Assembly (NCBI GenBank): GCA_003020965.1
Contig: PXRL01000012.1
Coordinates: 1-64,000, forward strand
DNA length: 64,000 bases
Direction of reading: 5' to 3'
Source: Halobacteriales archaeon QS_4_69_225
GTDB lineage: Archaea; Halobacteriota; Halobacteria; Halobacteriales; Haloarculaceae
Both the position numbers and the translations under genes were made by a program. The notes beneath the pieces are model-generated. The model did not search any database, had not been told where the DNA came from, and was given only the letters and a program-made list of their open reading frames with translations. Below, in pieces: positions 32,384-41,714 of the stretch (position 1 is the first letter of the stretch; each line of letters opens with the position of its first letter).

Positions 32384-32785
32384 GCGACCGGGACCGTGCC
32401 GGTGAGTTCGGCCCGATCTATCTGCCTGCTCTCCGTCGTATTCGTGATCTCTGGCTCGAATGCGAACCGCTGACCGATACGGTAGCGTACGATGACGTCA
32501 TCGCACCCACGGAACTGCAGATCGGTCTCACCGACGGCCTCGGAGACGCTGACGCCGCGCGGCTCGATATCCAGTGGAGCGAACGAGGAATGTACTCGTT
32601 TCACTACGTCGATAGCGCGGATGTCAACTGGCGATTCGATCGTCACAGGGTAACAGCGCGGAAGCCCACGGCTTCAGCCGTGGGAGGAAGCGCGTACGCT
32701 CCAGTAAACCCATCTACAGAACTGCTGCCGTTCTGACTCCCTCATCGCCGACCATTAAGTGCCAGCTGGCCTTTCAATACAGCAC

Positions 32786-34123
32786 ATGGTGGAGGCCACG
32801 CGGACGGTTCGCATCCCGCTCATTATTCCCGCCGACCGACGGGACGACCTCCACCAGACCCGCCCTAAGTACCAGCACTGTCAGAACCGAACCGTCGAGT
32901 ACTGCTGGCCGACCACGCCGAAACAATCTGACAATCTCATCACGGACAAAGGAGACGCCGAGGCTGCCCTCTACGACCAACTCCGCGAGGAGACTAACGG
33001 CCTCCACGCCAACCTCGTCCAGAAGGCCATCAAGGACGCTACCAGCGCGGTCGGCGCCGCCAAATCCAACTGGGAAAGCGGCGACCGGGTCAGCAAACCC
33101 GACTTCGATGACACGGACGATCCCTCGTGGTCGATGACCTACGACAAGCGGGCCGCCACCTACCATCGCCACAAGGTGTCCTTGGCGACCGTCAACGGCC
33201 GCCTCGAAGCCCGCTACGTTCTTCCACGGAAACTGGACGGCACGCCGTACGCACGGTACGTTCTCGACCGCCGGTGGTCGTTCTCGACGTCGAAACTCGT
33301 CTACGACGGCGACCGGTTCTGGTTGCACGCCGTGATGAAGCGCCACTACACCGCCTCCAAGGCGGTCGACGAATCGGGTTCGGACACGCACAGCGGGGAC
33401 TGCACCAGAGTCCTCGGCGTGGATCTGAACGTCGACGGCTACAGCGCGGTCACCAGCGCAGGCGGCTTCCACGGTAACGCCGATTACCTCAACCATCGTC
33501 GCAAGCAATTCGAATCCCTGCGGGCGGAGTTACAACAAACAGGCACGCGATCAGCCCACCGGCGAATGAAACAACGGAAGGGTAACGAGTGGCGGTGGTT
33601 CGACCAGTACGCACACGACGTGGCGAACGGAATCGTCGCCGACGCCGTCCAGGTAGGGGCAACCCACGTCGTCTTCGAGCGGTTGACCCATATCCGGCAG
33701 CGCATCTCTAATCTGCCGAAGTTCCAGCAGTGGTTCTTCCGGCGGGTTCAAGAATACGCCGAGTACAAACTCGAGGAGTACGGGATCGAGTACCGGCAGG
33801 TGAACCCACGGAACACGAGCCGGGCGTGTAGCCGGACAGATTGCGATTGTGTGTCGGCGGCGAATCGGAAGGAGAAAACCTTCCGGTGTACTGAATGCGG
33901 GTACGAGGTGAATGCGGACTACAACGCTGCAAAGAACGTTGGCTTCGCCCTTCTCGACGACCTCAGCGACGGCACGGATGTCCCGGCGAGCCACACGCGT
34001 TCGCCCGGGAGGGCCAGAAGTCAGCTGGCCCTGATGTCGGGGACACTCACCCCGGCTGGCAGCTTCGCCAGCAGAGAGTGGGAGTCCACCGACAAGCCCA
34101 CCGCTTCAGCGCTGGGTGGCTGA
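32786..34123 (+). CDS. tnpB: TnpB RNA-guided endonuclease, IS605 OrfB family
   Basis: 445 aa from MVEATRTVRIPL. The RuvC-like site appears complete: Asp in LGVDLNVDGYSAV (about 211), Glu in VVFERLTHIRQR (about 296) and Asp in NADYNAAKNVG (about 376). The zinc finger between them has CSRTDCDC and CTECGYEV. So the nuclease is probably active, using an omega-type guide RNA from the element's right end. Ends SREWESTDKPTAS then ALGG-stop inside the right-end hairpin region. The upstream extension of the frame is rejected because it lies in the left end. Confidence 0.95.
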   Translation: MVEATRTVRIPLIIPADRRDDLHQTRPKYQHCQNRTVEYCWPTTPKQSDNLITDKGDAEAALYDQLREETNGLHANLVQKAIKDATSAVGAAKSNWESGDRVSKPDFDDTDDPSWSMTYDKRAATYHRHKVSLATVNGRLEARYVLPRKLDGTPYARYVLDRRWSFSTSKLVYDGDRFWLHAVMKRHYTASKAVDESGSDTHSGDCTRVLGVDLNVDGYSAVTSAGGFHGNADYLNHRRKQFESLRAELQQTGTRSAHRRMKQRKGNEWRWFDQYAHDVANGIVADAVQVGATHVVFERLTHIRQRISNLPKFQQWFFRRVQEYAEYKLEEYGIEYRQVNPRNTSRACSRTDCDCVSAANRKEKTFRCTECGYEVNADYNAAKNVGFALLDDLSDGTDVPASHTRSPGRARSQLALMSGTLTPAGSFASREWESTDKPTASALGG

Positions 34124-34124
34124 C
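33965..34124 (+). ncRNA. Putative omega (right-end) guide RNA of the TnpB element
   Basis: By family knowledge TnpB guide RNAs cover the tnpB 3' end and the right end of the element, with the guide taken from flanking DNA. Here the last 160 bases hold GC-rich pairable segments and end in the CCCACCGC/GCGCTGGG hairpin. The guide would begin CCGAACACAC, immediately after 34124. The 5' boundary is a guess. Confidence 0.4.
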
Positions 34125-34579
34125 CCGAACACACATTCCCCCGAGAGCCACTTTCACTTCCCGCCCGATGCGGCCACCAGGACGGCGGAACCGTCCTGTA
34201 TCGACGTGACCGAGGTGTCACTCGTCACCCGTGCCGTCCACGCGATGTGGCGAGCGGCGTACGAGAACGACGACCTCGATCGGCTGAACAGCGCATCGAA
34301 CCCACCCTGACCACGACCGCTGGAACTGACCGCCTCGCCGAGGGCCCCGACATATCCCCAGAAGAAGTGTCATATCCGGTCCCTCGGCCGCCAGGACAGC
34401 CTGAGTGAATCCAGCCGCGTCGGCGACCTCGCCGTTGACAGCTCAGAAAACGAGGGTCTTATCGAGCTTGTAACCCGCGGCGACCCCAACAGGGAACGTG
34501 CTGCATGCGGCTGCTACGTCGGGTCGAGACGTGTCCCGTCCGTGCCGTGTGGGCGTCGGTCGGAGCCCCCGCCCCCGCG

Positions 34580-35566
34580 TCACGTCCAGCGGTCCAGGCC
34601 GGCCTGGACGACCGACTCCTCGATTCGCTCGAAGCCGCGGTCGACCTCCGACTCGGGGACCTCCCACTCGTCGGTGACGTACGTCCGGGCGGCCTCGAGG
34701 TCCGGCTCGATGTCGGGGTCGTAGTCGTAGTCGTCGGTCACCGTCGGGTCGAGGAACATCGCCCGGATGCGGTCGGCGTGGGGGATGGTCTCCTCGCGGG
34801 CCGCGAGTGCCGCGAGGAGGTCGCCGTGTTCGTGGATCAGCTTCACGGCGGTCTTGGGGCCGACGCCGTCGATACCGTCGTTGAAGTCGGTGCCGACGAG
34901 AACGGCCGCGTCGACGAGTCCCTCCCAGGTGAGGCCGTGCCGTTCGAGGGTCGCCTCGAAGTCCATCCGCTCGGGGTCGCCGGAGCTGGTCAGACGCCGG
35001 AGCGTCTGCGGCGCTCCCAACAGCAGCGCGTCGTAGTCCTCGGAGCCGACGTAGTCGGCGTCGCCGTGCCGGGCCATGTGGGCGGCCTGGGCCTCGCCCT
35101 CGGCCGGCGCCTCGACGTACGGCACGTCGAGGCGGTCGAGCAGCCCGCGGGTGGTCCGCTGGATTGTCTCGGTGAGCCGCTGGGTGCGGGACTCCAGCGT
35201 CGCCACCTCGGCGGCGTCGACGTCGTCGGCCGTGCGGGCCGCCTCGAGTTCGTCCTCGTAGCGTTCCCGCTGCTCGCGGCGTCGTCCGACCTCGTCGTCC
35301 TTCAGTTCGGTGACGCCGCCGTCGAAGACGAAAACGGGCGTGACGTCGTGTTCGAAGAACTTCGGCAGCCCCTGGACGGCGCCGACGAGGTTGGCCACCT
35401 CCTCGCCGTCGGCCGTCGTGTAGGCGTCGCTGCTCGTGAACCTGACCGTGGTCGTGAGATAGCGGTACAGCCAGTTGTGGGCGTCGACGGCGACGACCGA
35501 CCCGCCGAGGTCGTCGAACGACGCCGGCTCGAGCGCTGCCAGTTGTCGCAGGTCCGCGTTTCCCAT
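34580..35566 (-). CDS. fen: Flap endonuclease 1
   Basis: 328 aa structure-specific nuclease that removes 5' flaps in Okazaki-fragment maturation and repair. It starts [13 protein letters not shown]; the N-domain has [14 protein letters not shown], and the conserved acids appear in [28 protein letters not shown] and [12 protein letters not shown], then [19 protein letters not shown] (helix-two-turn-helix). The C-terminus [10 protein letters not shown] is a PCNA-binding PIP-like box. Start chosen because the upstream frame is non-coding. It is 27 bases from the GNAT gene on the same strand. Confidence 0.95.
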   Translation of the reverse strand: MGNADLRQLAALEPASFDDLGGSVVAVDAHNWLYRYLTTTVRFTSSDAYTTADGEEVANLVGAVQGLPKFFEHDVTPVFVFDGGVTELKDDEVGRRREQRERYEDELEAARTADDVDAAEVATLESRTQRLTETIQRTTRGLLDRLDVPYVEAPAEGEAQAAHMARHGDADYVGSEDYDALLLGAPQTLRRLTSSGDPERMDFEATLERHGLTWEGLVDAAVLVGTDFNDGIDGVGPKTAVKLIHEHGDLLAALAAREETIPHADRIRAMFLDPTVTDDYDYDPDIEPDLEAARTYVTDEWEVPESEVDRGFERIEESVVQAGLDRWT

Positions 35567-35592
35567 CGGCGGCCGTAGGCCCGCCGTCGGCT

Positions 35593-36162
35593 TCAACCCC
35601 CCGACGCTCGCTGTAGCGGCGGCGGCGCGGCGCCGGCCTTCCGGTCGAGAAACGCCGTCTCCTCGGCCGACAGCTCCCGGCGGCGGAACCGGTCGAGCCC
35701 GCGCCGGTAGGCCGCCGCCGGCCGGTCGGCGGGCTCGGCGGCCGGCCGCTCCAGTACGAGCTCCGCCAGGCCGGTCGTCTCGCCGGTGAAGCCGAAGCCG
35801 ACCCGGTACAGCGCCTCGTAGGCGAAGGGGTTGTTGACGGCGATGCGGAGGCGCTCGTAGCCGCGGTCGGCCGCCCGGTCGACGACCAGCCCGCAGAGTC
35901 GCGGCCCGAGGCCCTCCCCGCGGCGGTCGCGACGGACGGTCACGTAGCGGAGCCACAGAGTCGCCGGGTCGGTGCGGTCCTCGTTGAACGCCACGGCCGC
36001 CAGCACCGCGTCGTCGTACTCGCGGTCGGTCGCCTCTCCGGGGTCGCGGACGACCGCCTTTCCCGTGTTCGACATGACGAACTTGCCGGCGTAGCTGAAC
36101 CGCCGGTGGTCGAGCCGGAGGGTCGGTCCGTCGGACGGCCACCCGACGACGAGACGCTCCAT
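35593..36162 (-). CDS. GNAT-family N-acetyltransferase
   Basis: 189 aa. Strand and acetyl-CoA loop of the GNAT fold: [20 protein letters not shown], with R-x-x-G-x-G at about residue 82, followed by [20 protein letters not shown] and [17 protein letters not shown]. The last 45 residues are an Arg-rich extension ([16 protein letters not shown]). The acceptor is unknown. Cytosolic. It is just upstream of fen on the same strand and divergent from a methyltransferase gene. Confidence 0.88.
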   Translation of the reverse strand: MERLVVGWPSDGPTLRLDHRRFSYAGKFVMSNTGKAVVRDPGEATDREYDDAVLAAVAFNEDRTDPATLWLRYVTVRRDRRGEGLGPRLCGLVVDRAADRGYERLRIAVNNPFAYEALYRVGFGFTGETTGLAELVLERPAAEPADRPAAAYRRGLDRFRRRELSAEETAFLDRKAGAAPPPLQRASGG

Positions 36163-36213
36163 GGCCGGGGTTGTGGAGCAACCGTGTTATGTCCGGCGCC
36201 CGAGCGGGCGGAC

Positions 36214-36777
36214 ATGCGCCCGGACGTCGCCGCTTTCGACGCGTTCGCCCCGCTGTACGACCTGCTGATGCCGGCGACCGACCGGACGGCCCTCCGGAAG
36301 GGGCTGTTCTGTGCCGACCGCGAGGTCGACCGCTGCGTCGAGGTCGGCGGCGGCTCCGGCCGGGCCGCACGCGAGGTCGGCGCCGCGGTCGTCGACCCGG
36401 CCGGGGGGATGCTCCGGCGGGCCCGCCGGCGGGGCCTCGAAACCGTCCGGGGGACCGCCGAGACGCTGCCGTTGGCCGACGACTCCGTCGACGCCGTGCT
36501 CGTCGTCGACGCGCTGCATCACTTCGCGGACCACGACGCCGCCCTCGCGGAGGCCGCCCGCGTGCTCGCGCCGGGCGGGGTGGTCGTCGTCCGGGAGTTC
36601 GACCGCTCGACGCGCCGCGGGCAGCTACTGGCGGCCGGCGAGCGGCTGATCGGCTTCGACTCGCGGTTCCTCACGGCCGCCGAACTCGAGACGGCCGTCG
36701 CGGCGGCCGGCCTCGACGCCCGGCCCGTCGAGTACGGCTTCGGGATGACCGTCGCCGGCGTGAAGGAAAAGGAGTAG
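36214..36777 (+). CDS. Class I SAM-dependent methyltransferase, UbiE/Methyltransf_11 type
   Basis: 187 aa from [20 protein letters not shown], the usual opening helix of UbiE-like enzymes. Motif I is [15 protein letters not shown] near residue 40, the acidic post-I is VVDPAGGML, and motif IV is [17 protein letters not shown] near 98, then [12 protein letters not shown]. The substrate is unknown; small-molecule or quinone methylation is typical of the class. The longer upstream frame crosses the GNAT promoter and is rejected. Confidence 0.88.
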   Translation: MRPDVAAFDAFAPLYDLLMPATDRTALRKGLFCADREVDRCVEVGGGSGRAAREVGAAVVDPAGGMLRRARRRGLETVRGTAETLPLADDSVDAVLVVDALHHFADHDAALAEAARVLAPGGVVVVREFDRSTRRGQLLAAGERLIGFDSRFLTAAELETAVAAAGLDARPVEYGFGMTVAGVKEKE

Positions 36778-36793
36778 TAGTCCCGGCGTCGCT

Positions 36794-37207
36794 CTATCGG
36801 AAAAGGAAGTAGAGCCCGCGCCAAAACGAGAGTACGAGAGCCCCACCGACGAGCATGACGACGGCGAAGATGGGGTCGAAGCCGCTGGCCGGAACGGCAA
36901 CGACGCGGGCGACGAGGCCCACGACGACGGCCGGTATCCACGAGCGGATCGCGAGGGGAATCGAGGAGTTGGGCGCCGACCCCCCGCCCGGCGAGTACGC
37001 GCCGACGAGCGGTGCACAGGCCAGCCACCCCAGGACGAACGGCCAGGCGGCGTCGACGTAGATCATCGGTGCGATCTTGAGCGCGGGGATGGTATGGTGC
37101 TGGAGCACCCCGGCGAGGAAGAACAGCAGAAGAACGGCCAGGTCACCGACCACGAGGGGCCAGGTGCTCGCGTCGAGTCGCTGCTCGAGAAACGAGGGGT
37201 CTGCCAT
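36794..37207 (-). CDS. DUF3054 family membrane protein
   Basis: 137 aa with four predicted helices (about residues 18-38, 50-68, 85-103, 110-132). It starts MADPSFLEQRLDASTW, and HHTIPALKIAPMIYVDAAWP and FVLGWLACAPLVGAYSPG are recognisable DUF3054 features. Role unknown. Convergent with the methyltransferase gene. Confidence 0.85.
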   Translation of the reverse strand: MADPSFLEQRLDASTWPLVVGDLAVLLLFFLAGVLQHHTIPALKIAPMIYVDAAWPFVLGWLACAPLVGAYSPGGGSAPNSSIPLAIRSWIPAVVVGLVARVVAVPASGFDPIFAVVMLVGGALVLSFWRGLYFLFR

Positions 37208-37247
37208 GTCGAGCCGTTCGGCTGGCCTCCTACAAGGCCTTGCGGAT

Positions 37248-38543
37248 TCAATCGCGGACGACGCCGGCCGGCGGCCGGAGCGCGAGGGCGGCGAGGCCGG
37301 CGCCGGCGGCGAGAACGCCGCCGAACGCGAAGGTCGGTCCCCAGCCGGCCGTCCCCGCCAGGTAACCCGCGAGGGTACCGGCGACGACGCCGCCGCCGAC
37401 CTTCGCCGTGTACAGCACCGCGTAGTTGCTCGAGGAGAACGCCGAGCCGTAGTAGTCCGACAGCAGTGCCGGGAAGTAGACGTACAGCGGCGAGGAGAAG
37501 GCGATGGCCGCGAGCACGAGCGCGACGAAGACGACCGGCCGGCCCGCACGGCCGGCGGCGACGAGGCCGAACCGGAAGACCCCGGCGAGCAGGAAGGAAA
37601 CGGCCATCACGCGCCGGTGGCCGAAGCGGTCGGTGATCTCGCCGAGGACGAGCCGGGAGACGCCGGCCGCCAGCGGCAGCAGCGTCGCCGCGGCGGTGAC
37701 GACACCGCCGGCGAAGCCCAGGGCGTCGGCGAAGACGACGACGTTGGCGACAACAACGAGGTCCGCGCCCGCGGTCGCGACGAACATCGCGTACAGCAGC
37801 CAGAACTGCCAGGTGGCGACCGCCTCGCGGGAAGTGTAGGCCGTCTCCCGCCGCGACGCCGTGGTGTCGGCGTCGGTGTCGGCGTCAGCGTCGGTGTCGG
37901 CGTCAGCGTCGGCGCCGAACCCATCGGCGTCGAGCCACTCCTCCGGCGGGTCCCGCAACAGGACCGCCCCGGCGAGCAGGACCACGAGGATGACGATCCC
38001 GACGGTCCGGAGGACGTCGGGGTAGCCCTCGGCGGTCGCGTTCGCCCGGACGTACGGCACCGCCAGCACGCTGCCGGCGGCGAAGGCCATCGTCCCCAGG
38101 CCGGTCGTCAGGCCGGTCCGATCGGGAAACCACTTGACCGCGGTGTTGACCGCGACGGTGTAGACGATCCCGACGCCGATCGACCCCAGCGAGTAGAGAA
38201 CGTACAGCTGCGGCACGGTGGTCGCGTAGGCCAGCCCGACGTAGCCGCCGCCGGCCAGCAGCGCCGCCAGCGCACAGAGCGACCGCGGCCCGCGGCGGTC
38301 CCGCCACCAGCCGGCCGGGAACTGCGACAGCGACTGGAAGGCGACGTACAGCGAGAACACCGCCCCCAGCGCCGCCGGCGCGACCGACAGCCGCTCGGAG
38401 ATCGGCGGCGCGACCGACGACCAGACGTACTGGTAGGGGCTGACCGCCGCCATCATCGCCGTCACCGCCGCGACCTGCCACCACCGCGAGAAGCCCAGCG
38501 CCTCGCGGGCCCGTCGGGCGTAGTCGGCGCCGCCGTCAGCCAT
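37248..38543 (-). CDS. MFS transporter, oxalate/formate-antiporter-like
   Basis: 431 aa, 12 helices. The first half has WQVAAVTAMMAAVSPYQYVW and AGWWRDRRGPRS, the loop 2-3 motif G-x-x-x-D-R-x-G-P-R of the superfamily. The central cytoplasmic loop holds a low-complexity run of Asp-Ala dipeptides (DADADTDADADTDADTT, about residues 205-222) encoded by a simple GTCGGC/GTCAGC repeat. The second half repeats the motif as GEITDRFGHRRVM. OFA-type proteins exchange small carboxylates; the substrate here is unknown. Start MADGGADY at 38543. Confidence 0.9.
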   Translation of the reverse strand: MADGGADYARRAREALGFSRWWQVAAVTAMMAAVSPYQYVWSSVAPPISERLSVAPAALGAVFSLYVAFQSLSQFPAGWWRDRRGPRSLCALAALLAGGGYVGLAYATTVPQLYVLYSLGSIGVGIVYTVAVNTAVKWFPDRTGLTTGLGTMAFAAGSVLAVPYVRANATAEGYPDVLRTVGIVILVVLLAGAVLLRDPPEEWLDADGFGADADADTDADADTDADTTASRRETAYTSREAVATWQFWLLYAMFVATAGADLVVVANVVVFADALGFAGGVVTAAATLLPLAAGVSRLVLGEITDRFGHRRVMAVSFLLAGVFRFGLVAAGRAGRPVVFVALVLAAIAFSSPLYVYFPALLSDYYGSAFSSSNYAVLYTAKVGGGVVAGTLAGYLAGTAGWGPTFAFGGVLAAGAGLAALALRPPAGVVRD

Positions 38544-38814
38544 GTGTCGCCGCTCGCTCCCGCGGCACATCAATCGTCCGGAGCCGGCGAGTCGCCGCGG
38601 TATGCACTTCGGGCGTCGCGAGCGGACGGGCGGACGCCCTCGAGCGACGTCGGCCCCCGGATCCCGGCCGTCGAGGGGCGCCTCGCCGTCCCCACTCGAT
38701 AAGTTATCAGAAGGTTCTCCGGAAGTTCTTCGTGGCCACCACGGTGCTACGATGTACATCCTGGGGATACTACCAAACACTTATATCGTCCGTCGTCCTC
38801 GGTTCTACTGTACT
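38544..38814. other. Intergenic region with TATA-like box
   Basis: 271 bases between divergent genes. CACTTATATCG at 38778-38788 places a promoter about 30 nt before the ATG at 38815. The rest shows no coding frame. Confidence 0.35.
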
Positions 38815-39015
38815 ATGACGAGTTACTACGACGTCGTGCTCGGGCTGATCCCGCTGTCGCTGGCCGGGTTGACCGCGGCGCTGGTCGCCGGCGGGCTCCC
38901 GTCGGCGGTCGCGGTCCCGCTGGCGTCGACGGTCGCGGTCGGCGTGATAGGTCACGCGATGTTCGTCAACGGCCCCGACGCCGAGACACCGGAAACGGGT
39001 CCCGCGGCCGAGTAG
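38815..39015 (+). CDS. Small two-helix membrane protein, 66 aa
   Basis: MTSYYDVVLGLIPLSLAGLT, then two hydrophobic helices (about residues 7-25 and 29-52) and an acidic tail (PDAETPETGPAAE). The start is supported by the TATA-like TTATAT 29-34 nt upstream. Similar short proteins are common in haloarchaea; function unknown. Confidence 0.7.
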   Translation: MTSYYDVVLGLIPLSLAGLTAALVAGGLPSAVAVPLASTVAVGVIGHAMFVNGPDAETPETGPAAE

Positions 39016-39052
39016 CCCCAGTTGCTAAGCCGGTCGCCGCCGAAGGCGGGGT

Positions 39053-40051
39053 ATGACCGAGGTCCTGTTCCTGCGGAGCGACGAACTCGCCGACCTGGCG
39101 GAGCCGGCCGACTACGTCGAGGCGGTCCGGGCCGGCTACGAGAGCCACGGCAACGAGGGCAGCGCGGCGCCGCGGACGAAGCTGGTCGCCGACGAGCCGC
39201 CCGGCATCTGCACCGGCTACCTGGCGGTGCTGCCGGAGGTCGGCGCCATGGGCGGCTACACGTACGCGGCGGGCTTCGACGACGAGGACGTCCACTTCGT
39301 GCTGCCGCTGTTCGACGCCGAGTCGGGGCGGCTGGTCGCGCTGTTGGACGGCGCGTCGATGAACCCGTTCAAGACCGGCGCGGCCGGCGCGGTCGGGGTG
39401 GACGCCCTCGCCCGCGAGAACGCGACGACGTGTGCGGTCGTCGGCTCCGGCGCACAGGCTCACGGCCAGTTGCGGGCGACGGCGACGGTCCGGGAGTTCG
39501 AGCGGGTCCGGGTGTACTCGCCGACGACCGCCCACCGGGAGGCCTTCGCCGCGGAGTTCGACGACCGGCTGGCGGCCGACGTCTCGGCGGTCGGGTCGGC
39601 GGCCGACGCCCTCGACGGCGCCGACGTCGTCGTCACGGCCACGCGGGCCTCGGAGCCGGTGTTCGCCGACGGCGCCCTCCCGGACGGCGCCCACGTCACC
39701 GCCATGGGCCAGTACGATGCCGACAAAAACGAGCTGCCGCCGCGGACGGTCGCCCGCAGCACCTACGTCCCGGACCTGACGGCCCGGGCGTTCCAGGACG
39801 CCGGCTCCTTTCTGGCGGCCCGGGAGGCCGGACTCGTCGACGACGGCCACGTTCACGCCGAGCTGGGCGAGGTGGTGGCGGGACAGGAGCCGGGCCGGCC
39901 CGACGAGGAGGCGGTGACGGTCTTCGACAGCGGCGGCACCGGCATCGAGACGGTGGCGGCGGCGTGGATGCTGTACGAGCGGGCCCGCGAGCGGGGCCGC
40001 GGCCGGACCGTCGAGTTCCTCCCCGGAAGCGAGGCGCTGACGGGCGATTAG
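39053..40051 (+). CDS. Ornithine cyclodeaminase / mu-crystallin family protein
   Basis: 332 aa with the family layout: an outer domain with PRTKLVADEPPGICTGYLAV, then the NAD-binding fold starting TCAVVGSGAQAHGQLRATA near residue 125, FERVRVYSPTTAH, DVVVTATRASEPVF, and GTGIETVAAAWMLYERA at the end. Members are ornithine cyclodeaminases, alanine dehydrogenases or ketimine reductases; the substrate cannot be chosen here. ATG 39053 is 37 bases after the small membrane gene. It overlaps the presenilin gene end by 4 bases (convergent). Confidence 0.9.
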   Translation: MTEVLFLRSDELADLAEPADYVEAVRAGYESHGNEGSAAPRTKLVADEPPGICTGYLAVLPEVGAMGGYTYAAGFDDEDVHFVLPLFDAESGRLVALLDGASMNPFKTGAAGAVGVDALARENATTCAVVGSGAQAHGQLRATATVREFERVRVYSPTTAHREAFAAEFDDRLAADVSAVGSAADALDGADVVVTATRASEPVFADGALPDGAHVTAMGQYDADKNELPPRTVARSTYVPDLTARAFQDAGSFLAAREAGLVDDGHVHAELGEVVAGQEPGRPDEEAVTVFDSGGTGIETVAAAWMLYERARERGRGRTVEFLPGSEALTGD

Positions 40052-41118
40052 AGGTACGGCGCGAGGCCGACGGCCTCGGCGACGGCGACGCCGGCCAGGG
40101 CCGTCCCGAGCAGGTAGCCGGCGATGGCGCCGCCGTTCAGCAGCGGTAGCCCGGCGTGAGCCCGGCCCTTCGTCACCAGCCACAGCAGCCCCGACAGTCC
40201 GCAGAGCGTCCCGGCCATCGCCCCCAGGGCCGGCAGCGTCACCGCCAGCCCGGGCACCGCGAGCAGGCCGGCGTCGCCGGGCCGGAAGAACGCTGCCGAC
40301 GCGACCAGGATGGTCGGGATGACCGCGTCGCCCAGCCCGATGAAGAAGGCGTCGCGGGCGAACGCCTCCCCGGCCGGGTCGTCGGCGTCACCGCCGCCAT
40401 CGGCGTCACCGCTGCCGTCGTCGTCGATGTCGTCGTCCGGTGCTCCAGCGCCGTCCGACTCGCCGGTACCCGGGGCGTCGGCGTCCGACTTCTCGTCGTT
40501 TTCGAGCGTCGCCGGGCCGTCGTCGTCCAGAAAGGAGTACGACAGCGTCAGCGGGACGACGAAGACGACGGGCAGTCGGAGGTCCATCGCGCCGGAGGCC
40601 AGCGTGAGCATGTGCTCGGTGCCGTAGACGGAGACGGCGTCGTAGACGGCCAGGACGACCAGCAGTAACAGTGCGGGCGCGAGCCCGAAGCTGATGCCGA
40701 AGAGGCCGGCGGCGCCGGCCCCCATGACGACGCCGGCGGCGTCGATGACGTACCACTCGGGGTACGCCAGCAGGCCGACGCCGAGCAGGGCGGCGGCGGC
40801 GACCGCCGGGAGGTTCAGCCCGGCGTAGGTGACGACGGCCGGCACCGTCACCGAGAAGACGTAGAACGCCAGGAAGACGGCCGCGAAGACGATGAGTCCC
40901 TGCAGCAGCCCCTCGACGCCGAGCCGGATGGCCCCGAGCATCACCGCCGTCGCGACGAGAATCGCGCCGACGTACAGCAGGCTGTTCGTCGGGTCGGAGG
41001 GGTCCTCGACGGTCCGGTAGCCGGCGTCGACGAACGGCTCGACGAGCACGAGCGCGCCCACCTGGACCGCGACGAACAGCCCGACGGTGGCCGCGGCGGC
41101 GACGTATGCCCGCTCCAT
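40048..41118 (-). CDS. Presenilin/signal-peptide-peptidase homologue (PSH)
   Basis: 356 aa intramembrane aspartyl protease, nine helices. Both catalytic motifs are intact: YD in LAVYDAVSVYGTEH (about residue 160) and GLGD in FFIGLGDAVIPTIL (about 262). The third motif is LPLLNGGAI near 325, in place of the usual PAL. Between the aspartates lies an acidic Gly/Asp-rich loop of about 55 residues. Archaeal PSH proteins cleave within the membrane; the substrate is unknown. Start MERAYVAAAATVG at 41118. Upstream on the same strand are gar1 and srp19. Confidence 0.92.
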   Translation of the reverse strand: MERAYVAAAATVGLFVAVQVGALVLVEPFVDAGYRTVEDPSDPTNSLLYVGAILVATAVMLGAIRLGVEGLLQGLIVFAAVFLAFYVFSVTVPAVVTYAGLNLPAVAAAALLGVGLLAYPEWYVIDAAGVVMGAGAAGLFGISFGLAPALLLLVVLAVYDAVSVYGTEHMLTLASGAMDLRLPVVFVVPLTLSYSFLDDDGPATLENDEKSDADAPGTGESDGAGAPDDDIDDDGSGDADGGGDADDPAGEAFARDAFFIGLGDAVIPTILVASAAFFRPGDAGLLAVPGLAVTLPALGAMAGTLCGLSGLLWLVTKGRAHAGLPLLNGGAIAGYLLGTALAGVAVAEAVGLAPYL

Positions 41119-41156
41119 ACCCGTCAGTCCGGCGGCGCCCGCTTGGTCGTTGTGAT

Positions 41157-41384
41157 TCAGTCGGCGTAGAGCCGGTCGCCGAGCAGACTCGCCGGCTCGA
41201 CGCCGTCGGCCGTCGAGACGGCGACGTACGGCCGCTCCACGGGGCCGAACACGTCGACCACCCGGCCGACGTCGTCGAGCTCCCGGTCGACGACCCGCTC
41301 GCCCAGCTCCGGGTGGCCCGCGTCCGGACACCGGACGACCGCCAGCCCCTGTGCCGTCCGGACCACCTCGCCGAGGGGCCTCAT
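41157..41384 (-). CDS. gar1: H/ACA RNP component Gar1
   Basis: 75 aa beta-barrel protein of the H/ACA guide-RNA pseudouridylation complex, with Cbf5, Nop10 and L7Ae. [20 protein letters not shown] and [19 protein letters not shown] match archaeal Gar1, including the conserved G-x-V-x-x-V-F-G-P. Its ATG overlaps the srp19 stop (4-base overlap), so the two are translationally coupled. This pairing is common in haloarchaea. Confidence 0.93.
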   Translation of the reverse strand: MRPLGEVVRTAQGLAVVRCPDAGHPELGERVVDRELDDVGRVVDVFGPVERPYVAVSTADGVEPASLLGDRLYAD

Positions 41385-41659
41385 CCGCGGATCGCCGAGA
41401 GGTAGGCGGCGACGGCCCCCAGCAGGTCCGACTTGGTGGCGTCTCCGGCGTCCTCGACCACGACGCGGCCCCGGGGCTCGTACTCCCGCGGGTAGGTCGC
41501 ATCGCGCTCGATGACCGCGTCGTAGCCCACCTGCTGGACCGCCTGGGCGATCTCGTCGACGGTCGGCTCCGGGACCGCCAGCTCCTCGGCGACCCGGCGG
41601 CCCTCGCTCCGGGAGCAGGCGGCATCGAGATAGGCGGGCCAGATGACGTTCTCGACCAT
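41381..41659 (-). CDS. srp19: Signal recognition particle 19 kDa protein
   Basis: 92 aa. [19 protein letters not shown] is the family signature, and [19 protein letters not shown] follows. It binds SRP RNA and promotes SRP54 loading for co-translational targeting. Length is normal for archaea. First gene of the srp19-gar1 pair. Confidence 0.95.
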   Translation of the reverse strand: MVENVIWPAYLDAACSRSEGRRVAEELAVPEPTVDEIAQAVQQVGYDAVIERDATYPREYEPRGRVVVEDAGDATKSDLLGAVAAYLSAIRG

Positions 41660-41714
41660 GTCCGGCCGTGGGCGGCCGTCGCGTAAAAAGCGGCCGGTTG
41701 TCGGTTACCGATGA

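Larger units (their letters stand above)
32647..34124 (+). mobile_element. IS200/IS605-group element carrying only tnpB (IS1341 type)
   Basis: About 1.48 kb from AGGGTAACAG to GGGTGGCTGAC. There are no terminal inverted repeats and no target duplication. Subterminal hairpins occur at both ends: CCCACGG-CTTCA-CCGTGGG type at 32668-32687, and CCCACCGC-TTCA-GCGCTGGG type near 34097-34118. The insertion follows the bases GTCAC. Borders are certain to within one base because removing the element restores the host frame. There is no tnpA, so it needs a transposase in trans. Confidence 0.88.
32380..34310 (+). pseudogene. Partner gene of the HTH regulator, split by the TnpB element
   Basis: The 5' part (32380-32646) reads MSDRDRAGEFGPIYLPALRR and ends at WRFDRH. 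The 3' part (from about 34125 to 34310) continues PNTHSPESHFHFPPDAATRT, CIDVTEVSLVTRAVHAMWRA, ending LNSASNPP-stop. Joining CAC at 32646 to CCG at 34125 restores one uninterrupted frame of about 150 codons. Proteins of this kind regularly follow the DUF7342 HTH gene. Residual frames (118 aa into the element; 64 aa after it) may still be translated. Function unknown. Confidence 0.82.

Noticed and set aside
34311-34579. Possible short gene between the split partner gene and fen
   Set aside because: Only fragments such as LAEGPDISPEEVSYPVPRP are open, without start, family or codon support; treated as intergenic.
37077-38702. A 541-codon frame antisense to the MFS transporter
   Set aside because: Low-complexity Arg/Gln/Asp translation; the MFS protein is clear on the other strand.
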